From positions 1-11,015 of the forward strand of contig WQRL01000029.1 of NCBI GenBank assembly GCA_009786775.1: DNA of 11,015 nt. The letters run 5' to 3'. Numbering within the stretch: position 1 is the stretch's first letter; each line of letters begins with the position of its first letter. The translations under genes were made by a program, and so were the position numbers. The notes under the pieces were generated by a model. It ran no database searches. It was not told the DNA's origin and saw only the letters and a program-made list of their open reading frames with translations. The stretch is from Oscillospiraceae bacterium (GTDB lineage Bacteria; Bacillota; Clostridia; Oscillospirales; Oscillospiraceae). This document shows positions 1 to 6,526 of the stretch, piece after piece.

Positions 1-13
1 GAGCTCCCGCTAG

Positions 14-22
14 TGCTATAAT
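14..22 (+). promoter_or_regulatory. Possible extended -10 element
   Basis: The bases TGC-TATAAT match an extended -10 (TGN-TATAAT) exactly. Any -35 box would fall outside the left edge. Transcription from here would start near base 29 and meet the hairpin terminator at 62-103, giving an RNA of only about 75 nt. This is a motif match only; in AT-rich DNA such matches occur by chance. Confidence 0.22.
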
Positions 23-61
23 CAAGTGGTATTTTTGTTTGTTTCATCACTGCAATTATAC

Positions 62-103
62 AACATTTGGCGGCTTCTTCAAAGAGGCCGCCAAATGTTT
101 TTA
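62..103 (+). terminator. Rho-independent terminator, plus strand
   Basis: A perfect 13-bp stem is formed by AACATTTGGCGGC (62-74) and its complement (87-99). It can be extended through wobble and further pairs inside the 12-nt centre, leaving a short loop, and is followed by a run of five T (98-102). This is a textbook terminator for transcription coming from the left, so it most likely ends a plus-strand gene lying outside the window. The left side has no clean A-run, so a function on the minus strand is less likely. Confidence 0.78.
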
Positions 104-180
104 TAGAAACTATCCGTTTATTTTCTCTATATTTTTAAGCATTGCCATTGACTAACATGTATGTTCAATTTTGGACGCCT

Positions 181-214
181 TTTCAAAAGAGCTGCCGCAC
201 GTTAGTGCGACAGC
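181..214 (-). terminator. Rho-independent terminator of the secreted-protein gene
   Basis: On the minus strand a 10-bp stem (205-214 with 191-200) closes a 4-nt loop and is followed by TCTTTT. The only imperfect position is a C-A mismatch on the plus strand but a G-U wobble on the minus strand, so the hairpin is oriented for minus-strand RNA. It lies 25 nt beyond the stop codon at 240, the expected place for the terminator of that gene. Confidence 0.75.
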
Positions 215-239
215 CCCCATCTCATGCTAACTTAGATAA

Positions 240-986
240 CTAGGAAACTACAAACCAAATAAAGACACTCTCGTTTCCAAAATAAAACTCAACACTGTAG
301 TTAAACCCTGGGTTTAGGCACCAATCGCCCCTTACATCGTACACAGTCCAGATACCGCTGGTTGCATTTTGAACGTATCCCATCTGTAGCAACCTTGGGT
401 TGGCATTGGTCAAATGCCTTCCAGTGGCACGCCAGTTTCTGTTGTACTCTCTCACCATGAGGTTTGTGGGTTCCATTCCGTTAAACTCATCTCTTAGCAA
501 GAAGCGGAGATTCGCCAAACAGGAAGCTCCAATCTCGTGGAATCCATGCCTCGGAAGTTCGTAAAAGACTCTGCCGTCCGAGCCTGAGTCAAATGCACTA
601 TCGCCCAAATCCGGCTCAAACATTACGGTGACTAGTCTGTTGCCCACAACAGGGTGCCTGAGCTGAACACGCTCGCCTATCGGCACATCCCTCTGGGAAG
701 CCGCAGACGTATCTGTAAACTCAATGCGGAACACCGCATCGTCACGCAATTGATAGCCAGGGGCAGCTACCGCGTTTATCGTAATCCAGTGGTGACCTGT
801 CGGTATCGACACAGTGTAACCTGATGTTACATTCACGATGTTTCCACACTGGGTTTCAACCACAACCGATACGGTTCCGCCTTCGGAATGAGCTACACGC
901 ACGCGAGTACCAGGCGATGCGACCGCTGAAGCTGAAAGAGCCACAATTAGCACTACAACCAACATTAACGCTAGAATTTTCTTCAT
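240..986 (-). CDS. Small secreted protein of unknown function
   Basis: The product is 248 residues. It begins with a classical Sec signal peptide: two lysines, then a long Leu/Val/Ala core, then an AVA-SP cleavage site near residue 23. The mature part has a stretch GGTV...PGYQL (about residues 36-80) that looks like the beta-rich repeat domains of Gram-positive surface proteins, such as divergent InlB B-type repeats; this is a weak resemblance. The rest, with three cysteines in the mature chain, is unrecognised. No LPXTG motif, lipobox or C-terminal membrane helix is visible, so it is probably released. Start choice: an upstream in-frame ATG at 992 touches the ribosome site GGAGGT (993-998), whereas the ATG at 986 has 7-nt spacing and is preferred. 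The gene is monocistronic, with its own promoter (1046-1074) and terminator (181-214). Confidence 0.8.
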   Translation of the reverse strand: MKKILALMLVVVLIVALSASAVASPGTRVRVAHSEGGTVSVVVETQCGNIVNVTSGYTVSIPTGHHWITINAVAAPGYQLRDDAVFRIEFTDTSAASQRDVPIGERVQLRHPVVGNRLVTVMFEPDLGDSAFDSGSDGRVFYELPRHGFHEIGASCLANLRFLLRDEFNGMEPTNLMVREYNRNWRATGRHLTNANPRLLQMGYVQNATSGIWTVYDVRGDWCLNPGFNYSVEFYFGNESVFIWFVVS

Positions 987-992
987 TTTCAT

Positions 993-998
993 ACCTCC
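993..998 (-). promoter_or_regulatory. Ribosome binding site deciding the start at 986
   Basis: On the minus strand GGAGGT sits directly against the first ATG (990-992) and 7 nt (counted from GGAGG) before the second ATG (984-986). Normal spacing favours the second, which shortens the protein by two residues (MKKIL instead of MKMKKIL). Confidence 0.7.
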
Positions 999-1014
999 AA
1001 ATAAATTTGTTTTT

Positions 1015-1034
1015 ATACCATTTCACTCTGGTAT
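1015..1034 (-). repeat. Inverted repeat in the leader of the secreted-protein gene
   Basis: ATACCA and TGGTAT form perfect 6-bp arms around 8 nt. The repeat lies between the predicted transcription start (near 1039) and the ribosome binding site of the secreted-protein gene. It could be an operator or a small leader hairpin, but the short arms make chance occurrence possible. Confidence 0.35.
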
Positions 1035-1045
1035 TTAGCAGCATT

Positions 1046-1074
1046 ATAATATCGTTATTTGCCAAGTTTGTCAA
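1046..1074 (-). promoter_or_regulatory. Sigma-A type promoter of the secreted-protein gene
   Basis: On the minus strand a perfect -35 box TTGACA (1069-1074) is followed by a 17-bp spacer and the -10 box TATTAT (1046-1051). The predicted start near 1039 gives a leader of about 50 nt before the ATG at 986. It is the best promoter match in the window. Confidence 0.75.
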
Positions 1075-1158
1075 ACATCTTTTAGTATTTATTTTGCCTT
1101 ATATTCCGCCCGCTGCTACCGGTCACAGGAGGGGCAGCAGAACAGGTTCATTCCACGC

Positions 1159-1187
1159 TTGTATTTAAGCCCAGTGATGTATATACT
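1159..1187 (+). promoter_or_regulatory. Candidate promoter of rmuC
   Basis: TTGTAT (1159-1164), a 17-bp spacer and TATACT (1182-1187) make a reasonable sigma-A promoter. Transcription would start near 1194, just before the ribosome site GGGAGG (1202-1207), so the leader is very short. The match is moderate: four of six bases at -35 and five of six at -10. Confidence 0.5.
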
Positions 1188-1214
1188 ATAACAAAAACCT
1201 CGGGAGGATTTTTA

Positions 1215-2522
1215 GTGGAATATATTTTACTGGTCATTAGCGTTGCCATATTGGCGCTGTCTGTAATTTTGCTTTTGAAAAAGCCGAAGGAAATGGATAC
1301 AAAGGCTATTGAGGATGCCGTGCGCAAAGCTATGGGTGAACTGCAAAGTTCTATTTTGAATGAAAACAGGCTGCTCCGCGAAGAACTGGAGCAAAGGCTT
1401 GACAGAACCCGCAACTCCTTAGTTAACACACTTATGGATACACGGGAGGTCCAACAGAAGTCGCTTGGAGATTTTTCTTCCCGCACAGGAGAAAGTCTTG
1501 AGGGTATAAGAAGCAAAGTTGACGAAAGACTGGAAAAAATCCAAGCTGAATTTAAGACGGAGTTCGGCACGCTCCTCACGTCAAATGAGAAAAAGCTAGA
1601 TCAGATGCGCCAGACTGTCAACGAAAAACTTGAAAAGACTCTTGAAACACGCCTGCAAAAGTCTTTTGAAACTGTGAGTACACAACTAGAAAGCGTCAAC
1701 AAAGGGCTTGGCGAGATGAAAACCGTAGCTGAATCTGTGGGCTCTCTAAACAAGGTTCTCTCAGGCGCCAAAACCCGCGGCATTCTCGGCGAACTTCAGC
1801 TCGGCAAAATTATTGAAGACATGCTGCCCTCTCAATCCTATGAAGTGGAAGTGCCTACAATCAGCGGCTCCCGTGAGCGGGTTGAGTATGCAATTAAGTT
1901 TCCCGGCGCAGAGGATGGCAAGCATGTCTATTTGCCCATCGACTCCAAGTTCCCCCTTGAGGATTATTACCGCTTAATTGACGGCTATGAAAGCGGCGAC
2001 ACTGCTCTGGTTGAGGCTTCCCGCAAGGCACTGCTCGACCGCATTAAACTTTTCGCAAAGGATGTGGTGCGCAAGTACGTTTCACCTCCCGAAACTACTA
2101 ATTTTGCAGTGATTTTCCTGCCCACCGAAGGACTCTACTCCGAAGTTGTCAGAGATGCCACATTTTTAGATGACCTGCGCCGTGAGGGAGTTATCGCCAC
2201 AGGCCCGTCTACACTCTCAGCGATGCTCAATTCATTGCAGCTGGGCTTCAAAACGCTACAGATACAAAAAGGCGCCGCAGACATCGAAAGGAAGCTGGGC
2301 GCAGTTAAGAAAGAGTTTGACAAGTTTGAAACGGTGCTCACCAAGGCCCGCACCAGAGTAAGACAGGCCGGCGAAGAGCTTGACGCTCTCGCCGGCACCA
2401 GAACCAGGGCTATAAACCGCAGCTTAAAAGATGTCCAGACCTACACAGGCGAAGATTCCCAAGAACTTCTCGGCATCGGCGAAAATCCCGGCTTTGACGA
2501 TTTTGAAGACGAGGAAGATTAG
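1215..2522 (+). CDS. rmuC: RmuC family DNA recombination protein
   Basis: The product is 435 residues. It has one N-terminal membrane helix (about residues 4-21), a long coiled coil (about 25-180) and a C-terminal RmuC domain. Diagnostic motifs are GILGELQLGKII (189-200), where RmuC proteins carry GxxGExxL, and PIDSKFP (241-247), the family's core Asp-x-Lys signature in a restriction-endonuclease-like fold. E. coli RmuC limits recombination at inverted repeats and is thought to act as a membrane-tethered nuclease; activity here is inferred from the family. The start is GTG with GGGAGG 7 nt upstream. The acidic tail (DDFEDEED) is probably disordered. The gene stands alone on its strand, divergent from the secreted-protein gene and convergent with the large operon, with only 15 nt between the opposing stop codons. 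It is a housekeeping-type gene and probably unrelated to the operon. Confidence 0.93.
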   Translation: MEYILLVISVAILALSVILLLKKPKEMDTKAIEDAVRKAMGELQSSILNENRLLREELEQRLDRTRNSLVNTLMDTREVQQKSLGDFSSRTGESLEGIRSKVDERLEKIQAEFKTEFGTLLTSNEKKLDQMRQTVNEKLEKTLETRLQKSFETVSTQLESVNKGLGEMKTVAESVGSLNKVLSGAKTRGILGELQLGKIIEDMLPSQSYEVEVPTISGSRERVEYAIKFPGAEDGKHVYLPIDSKFPLEDYYRLIDGYESGDTALVEASRKALLDRIKLFAKDVVRKYVSPPETTNFAVIFLPTEGLYSEVVRDATFLDDLRREGVIATGPSTLSAMLNSLQLGFKTLQIQKGAADIERKLGAVKKEFDKFETVLTKARTRVRQAGEELDALAGTRTRAINRSLKDVQTYTGEDSQELLGIGENPGFDDFEDEED

Positions 2523-2537
2523 GGGCAGACGGGCGCA

Positions 2538-3614
2538 CTAGCACAGCCTATACTTGTTAACCTTTGCCGTTTGGCTATCAAGCACCTCATATTCAAATTC
2601 CCGGTAATATCTGGACTTTGTGCTTAAGCCGTGCTTTTCCATTACAGCTTTAAGCGCATCACTGTTTTTCAAAGAGGCTCCAATTATCTTGTGAGCCTCT
2701 TTATACTGCTCAGCATCAGGCTTCAGGCGCAAAATAGCTGATAAGCCACAATATGCTTCTGAAAAATTTCTCCTGTGAATCTCGTCCTTTGTGATATTTT
2801 CGATTTCACTCAGCCGCTTCAACAGCTTTGAGCAAAGCCTCTTTGCCTCTTCGCTATCATTGTTGTGCTTTCTTAGCATATCGTTGAGGCTTGACATATT
2901 CAAGCCGGTGCGCGAGCTAAAAATCCCCGCTATATCGCTGTCTATGCGTCTTTCCCAGTTATTTAGTTCCTCTTGCCTGGCTTGGGCTTCCCTGGCTTTT
3001 GCCTCTTCGTGCTGTATCCTAAACCGCTCTTGCTCAGCTTTGTCATCTCTTACACTGTTTGCTATTTTCGTCAAAATCAGAAACATTATTACAAGCGGCA
3101 CTGGAGGCATTACAACAATGCCCACCATGAACACAATTAACTCCCCAAGCCCCATGCTCATCGGATCTCGTGTGTTGAAAAAATTGACCCAAAATGCCAA
3201 GGACTGGTCCATTTGACTTTCGGCTATTCTGGTTGTATCGCTAAATGCCAGTATTCCTAAAGTGCCAGATAACGGCAAGAACACCCCCAGCGAAACCCCT
3301 ATCGCCACTGAGGTGTTATAATCGCTTAGTTTATCCTGAAAAATCTTCATAACCGTTGCTATGACACTACATATTGAGGCAATCAAAAGACCTGAAAAAG
3401 CCCAGTTCCAGCCTCTGCCTGTATCCCCAATTGCTCCGGCTATACCCGCAAGAAGAAATAATATACCGCCAAATAACCAAATCCAAAGGTGCATTACCAA
3501 CAAGGAATCAAAATCATCGCGCGTAACCCTAATCACTATAACTACTGCGGCAACAAATGCAATAATCCATATGAAATTAATATTTCTCGACAACTGAACA
3601 AAAAATCCATCCAT
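2538..3614 (-). CDS. Five-helix membrane protein with cytoplasmic coiled coil
   Basis: The product is 358 residues; I do not recognise the family. Hydrophobic segments at about residues 12-30, 38-62, 69-89, 103-124 and 156-186 suggest five membrane helices. A highly charged helix (about 187-230, rich in Glu, Arg, Ala and Gln) follows and is probably a coiled coil. A soluble, mostly helical C-terminal region of about 130 residues comes last. It is the last gene of the operon: its ATG lies 4 nt after the kinase stop codon, and its ribosome site AGGAGG (3624-3629) is embedded in the last codons of the kinase gene, which suggests translational coupling. The position after a kinase and phosphatase suggests a membrane anchor, target or output of the system; this is inference. 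No terminator is seen before the convergent rmuC gene. Confidence 0.85.
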   Translation of the reverse strand: MDGFFVQLSRNINFIWIIAFVAAVVIVIRVTRDDFDSLLVMHLWIWLFGGILFLLAGIAGAIGDTGRGWNWAFSGLLIASICSVIATVMKIFQDKLSDYNTSVAIGVSLGVFLPLSGTLGILAFSDTTRIAESQMDQSLAFWVNFFNTRDPMSMGLGELIVFMVGIVVMPPVPLVIMFLILTKIANSVRDDKAEQERFRIQHEEAKAREAQARQEELNNWERRIDSDIAGIFSSRTGLNMSSLNDMLRKHNNDSEEAKRLCSKLLKRLSEIENITKDEIHRRNFSEAYCGLSAILRLKPDAEQYKEAHKIIGASLKNSDALKAVMEKHGLSTKSRYYREFEYEVLDSQTAKVNKYRLC

Positions 3615-3618
3615 TTAT

Positions 3619-5778
3619 CTAACCCTCCTGCATCCCTAAACTCCGTAAAAATCCTGCCGGCACACTTTTCCCGAAAAACAGTTCAGTGAAGAAGGCATCG
3701 GCATGAGCCGCTGTTATTTCCCCCTGTCTGCCGCTTCCTTTTTTTATGCCCAAACAGGCAAATAAAAAGTCATTTTGAAACATCTTTTGAAAATCGCCAT
3801 CCGGTGAAAAGTATCCGTCAAGTTCACGGAAACTATTTTGGATGTCGCTGATTTGCATTTGATCTGAAAAGGCTACCCCGCTTATCCTGTTTTGCAGGTT
3901 CCGGGCATCATCAGAATGAAACTCATAGTGCGACAAGTTGCACTTAAGCCAGTGCAGGTAAGAATAAGGCCCCGTTGTATAGTAGTGCTTGCGGACGGCG
4001 CTTTTGCCCGCACAAATACTCTCAAACATTAAGTACACCTTCTCAATGTTTTCTAGCATATTTCCGCCAAGTTTTTCCCTCGTCATCATCACATGCCCGC
4101 TATAACCCATAGCAGCTATTTTGGCCCACCCGTAGTCACTGTCAATCATCTGCGCCACTTTCTCATAAAACTCAGAGGGGTGCCCGGCAAGCGACGAGAA
4201 CACTAAATCAGGTGACAGACCGCTCAAATTCAGTCCCGGCTCCTTGCCCCACATGAACATCGTATAATAATACGCCATCTTAGGATATTTTTCTGCAACG
4301 CTTTCGACTGCCAAAACACCCTCTAAACTGGAATTTATGGCGCTTTTCATATCTTGTGAAATGCCCTCAATCTGAAGATTTGATTTTAGTTTCCACGACA
4401 GGTACCGGCTTTTAAGCATGTTTGTCACCTCAGCTTCAAAGCCTGCTCCCGCCTTCTCCTTAGCTTTTTCGTTTTTGAAAATTGCTGTGGCTATTTCTGC
4501 CAAATCCTTGTATTCGCGGCCGCACCAGAAAATGTTCCCTCCCTTTACGAGATAATGCAAAAAGCAAGCCAATCCAAGATCGTCATTTTTGGCTGTCGGC
4601 TCTTCATTTATTATCTTATCAACCCGATTTTGCAGTGTTTGATTTTTTGAGAAGAAGTTCAAGACTTGCCCTCGGTATAAGTACCGCTTTGCTGCTGTCC
4701 ATTTTTCAAGCATTGCCACTGCCAAACTAGCTTCATCCCAGTAGTCAACATCCTCAAAACTAAACGGGGTTTCCCACTGGCCGTTTTTGTCCGGGCGTTT
4801 GTAATTATACAGGCCGCCATATTTGCTATGAAATGCCTTCTCATCGCTTAGCCATAACTCCACGCCTTCGTAGCCTATTCTATCAGGAAGAGTAAGCCTG
4901 ACAAGCGCATCTATTAACCCTTTGAGAGCTTCATCGCCTTTGCGGTATTCCATCGTAATGCCTTTTTCATTAATAAGCTCATAAAAGGCATAGTCGGATT
5001 CACTGTCCAAAACCACCTCATACGGATGTTTACCGTTATATAGGGTCGCCAAGGTGCAGCCGAATGAAAAATAGTCGGAGGCCTGTTTTGCATACCGCGA
5101 GTTTATTTCAGGTGCGCTATACCCTAGCGTCCGCCTCGCAAGTTCAGTATGGCTTGAACCGCTCTCTGATGTGACCGCCGTACCAAAGTCGCTGACAACA
5201 ATCTCCCCATACAGCTCGTATATATTTTCCGGCTTTATATCCCGGTGGATTAAATTACTATCATGTACTGCTTTAAGAGCTGCGTTTATAGCAGGGATCA
5301 CCCTATCTTTTAGTTCATATAAAGAAAATCTCTTCCCGGCATTTCCTAAATTTCCATCCTGGCAGAACGGGAAAATATCTATAGGGTAAGACAGCGGTGC
5401 GCCGTCAGAATTAACTATCGAAATGGTTCCCGATGCCAGAAGGGGCATTATGTGATGCTTTTTGAAGTCAGTGGTAGCCCGCAGGAAGTCAACTACCTTC
5501 TTGCGGTTTTCTCTGCCCACAGGGTCGTATATCATTGACATCATCGCCATTGATGTAGCAATTCTTGCAACACAAGCAGCGCCGGTGCTCCGGGCTGTGG
5601 CATGATATACTTGTGACTCCCCGCCAATGCCCGCAAGTTCGGGTGAGATATCATATATCTCACCGGCTTCCTCAAAGCTAGCAGGTGAAGTAACAACAGG
5701 TTCAACATTCCATGCCTGCCCACCTCCGCCATCCATAGCTTCTGTCTTAATTCTGCCCATAGGCTCAGTTTTCATCAT
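3619..5778 (-). CDS. Serine/threonine protein kinase-like protein with long helical C-terminal region
   Basis: The product is 719 residues. The kinase domain spans about 42-312: glycine-rich loop GIGGESQVY (50-58), catalytic loop HRDIKPEN (178-185), DFG (197-199), APE (222-224) and DYFSFG (235-240). All the usual catalytic residues are present except one: the beta-3 lysine that positions ATP phosphates is arginine (V70-A71-R72, codon AGA). The third loop glycine is also replaced, by S55. It may be a weak kinase, one that uses another lysine, or a pseudokinase scaffold. Residues 313-719 are soluble and helical with no membrane segment; a W-TAAK-LYRG motif (360-370) opens this region, which I do not recognise. 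The 14-nt overlap with the PP2C gene, with GGAGG 9 nt before the first ATG, points to coupled synthesis of kinase and phosphatase. An N-terminal Gly-rich stretch (17-20) precedes the domain. Confidence 0.9.
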   Translation of the reverse strand: MMKTEPMGRIKTEAMDGGGGQAWNVEPVVTSPASFEEAGEIYDISPELAGIGGESQVYHATARSTGAACVARIATSMAMMSMIYDPVGRENRKKVVDFLRATTDFKKHHIMPLLASGTISIVNSDGAPLSYPIDIFPFCQDGNLGNAGKRFSLYELKDRVIPAINAALKAVHDSNLIHRDIKPENIYELYGEIVVSDFGTAVTSESGSSHTELARRTLGYSAPEINSRYAKQASDYFSFGCTLATLYNGKHPYEVVLDSESDYAFYELINEKGITMEYRKGDEALKGLIDALVRLTLPDRIGYEGVELWLSDEKAFHSKYGGLYNYKRPDKNGQWETPFSFEDVDYWDEASLAVAMLEKWTAAKRYLYRGQVLNFFSKNQTLQNRVDKIINEEPTAKNDDLGLACFLHYLVKGGNIFWCGREYKDLAEIATAIFKNEKAKEKAGAGFEAEVTNMLKSRYLSWKLKSNLQIEGISQDMKSAINSSLEGVLAVESVAEKYPKMAYYYTMFMWGKEPGLNLSGLSPDLVFSSLAGHPSEFYEKVAQMIDSDYGWAKIAAMGYSGHVMMTREKLGGNMLENIEKVYLMFESICAGKSAVRKHYYTTGPYSYLHWLKCNLSHYEFHSDDARNLQNRISGVAFSDQMQISDIQNSFRELDGYFSPDGDFQKMFQNDFLFACLGIKKGSGRQGEITAAHADAFFTELFFGKSVPAGFLRSLGMQEG
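5642..5664. repeat. Perfect 10-bp inverted repeat inside the kinase gene
   Basis: GGTGAGATAT (5642-5651) and ATATCTCACC (5655-5664) are exact complements around 3 bp. The element lies near the 5' end of the kinase coding sequence, 114 nt into it, and encodes G-E-I-Y-D-I-S-P. It has the form of a dimer operator or a strong mRNA hairpin. It may be incidental, because the codons are ordinary. Confidence 0.4.
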
Positions 5779-6526
5779 CTGTAATTGCCTCCAGGATTAC
5801 AACACTAATATTGTCCGCAGACCCTTTTTTCATCGCTAAATCATAGAGTTTCTCACACGATAAACTCAACTCACCACATGCCGGCAAAACATCCTCGATT
5901 TCCTCAGCACTGACAACATCGCTAAGCCCATCTGAGCATATTATAAAAACATCCTTGTCCAAAACCCTGTTTTCACCGTAGTGGATTGCCGGTATGCACC
6001 TGCGTTTATCTCCAACCCACCGAGTAATCTTGTGCAAGTCCTTCTCATCAATTTCATCCCTGCTTCTTACAAGCCCCAAGCCTATAGACTCCTGAGCGAA
6101 GGTGTGGTCAACCGAAAGCTGAGTTAGGTAAGAGTTACGGAGTCTAAATATCTTTGAGTCGCCCACATTAAATGTAATCACATCACGGCCTGTCAAATAG
6201 ACACCTGCAAGCGTCGTGGCCATTTTGCTGTGTAATTCATCAGCCTCCTGGCCTGCTATTACACTAAGATTTGCATTTTGAACTGCTTTTTCTATATCCG
6301 CCACAGTTAAATCATCCGTTGACAAAGACGCAAACACCTCTGAGGAAATTCTTGCAGCAACATCACCGCATTTTCGCCCGCCGACGCCATCACAAATAGT
6401 GGCCAGTATGGCTTTTTCAGAAACACCGCTCACGGAGGCACAGTATATTATCTTTTGGTCAACCATGGCATAATCGTCATTGGTCAAACAAACCCCGCTA
6501 CCTGTTTTAACTGCATACTTATACAT
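5765..6526 (-). CDS. PP2C family Ser/Thr protein phosphatase
   Basis: The product is 253 residues, a single PP2C catalytic domain of normal bacterial size. It should remove phosphate from Ser/Thr residues using two metal ions. Motifs in order: N-D-D (16-18), the metal-binding CDGVGG (45-50), NVGDSKIFRLR (120-130), VDHTFAQE (139-146), CSDGLSDVV (197-205) and ADNISVV (237-243). All expected metal-binding aspartates are present, so it should be active. No membrane or sensor domain is fused. Start choice: a GTG at 6529 lies only 4 nt from the AAAGGG ribosome site, whereas the ATG at 6526 has 7-nt spacing and is preferred. The start overlaps the end of the AAA+ gene by 8 nt, and the end overlaps the kinase start by 14 nt. 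It is the natural antagonist of the neighbouring kinase. Confidence 0.93.
   Translation of the reverse strand: MYKYAVKTGSGVCLTNDDYAMVDQKIIYCASVSGVSEKAILATICDGVGGRKCGDVAARISSEVFASLSTDDLTVADIEKAVQNANLSVIAGQEADELHSKMATTLAGVYLTGRDVITFNVGDSKIFRLRNSYLTQLSVDHTFAQESIGLGLVRSRDEIDEKDLHKITRWVGDKRRCIPAIHYGENRVLDKDVFIICSDGLSDVVSAEEIEDVLPACGELSLSCEKLYDLAMKKGSADNISVVILEAITDDEN

Noticed and set aside
856..1074. A 72-codon minus-strand frame overlapping the signal-peptide region of the secreted protein.
   Set aside because: It runs through the promoter and leader in another frame and has no start signal; the overlapping frame has a clear signal peptide and ribosome site.
1110..1140. Imperfect dyad CTGCTACC...GGGGCAGCAG in the divergent intergenic region, considered as a regulatory hairpin.
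   Set aside because: One mismatch on the plus strand, short arms, no U-tract and no clear relation to either promoter.
1148..1579. A 143-codon open frame on the minus strand opposite the start of rmuC.
   Set aside because: It is the antisense of the coiled-coil coding sequence (serine-rich composition), lacks a ribosome site and resembles no protein.
2367..2396. Strong hairpin (GCCGGCGA...TCGCCGGC with a bulged A) near the 3' end of rmuC, considered as a terminator.
   Set aside because: It lies well inside the coding sequence, has no T-run after it on either strand, and is explained by GC-rich codons for A-G-E-E-L-D-A-L-A-G.
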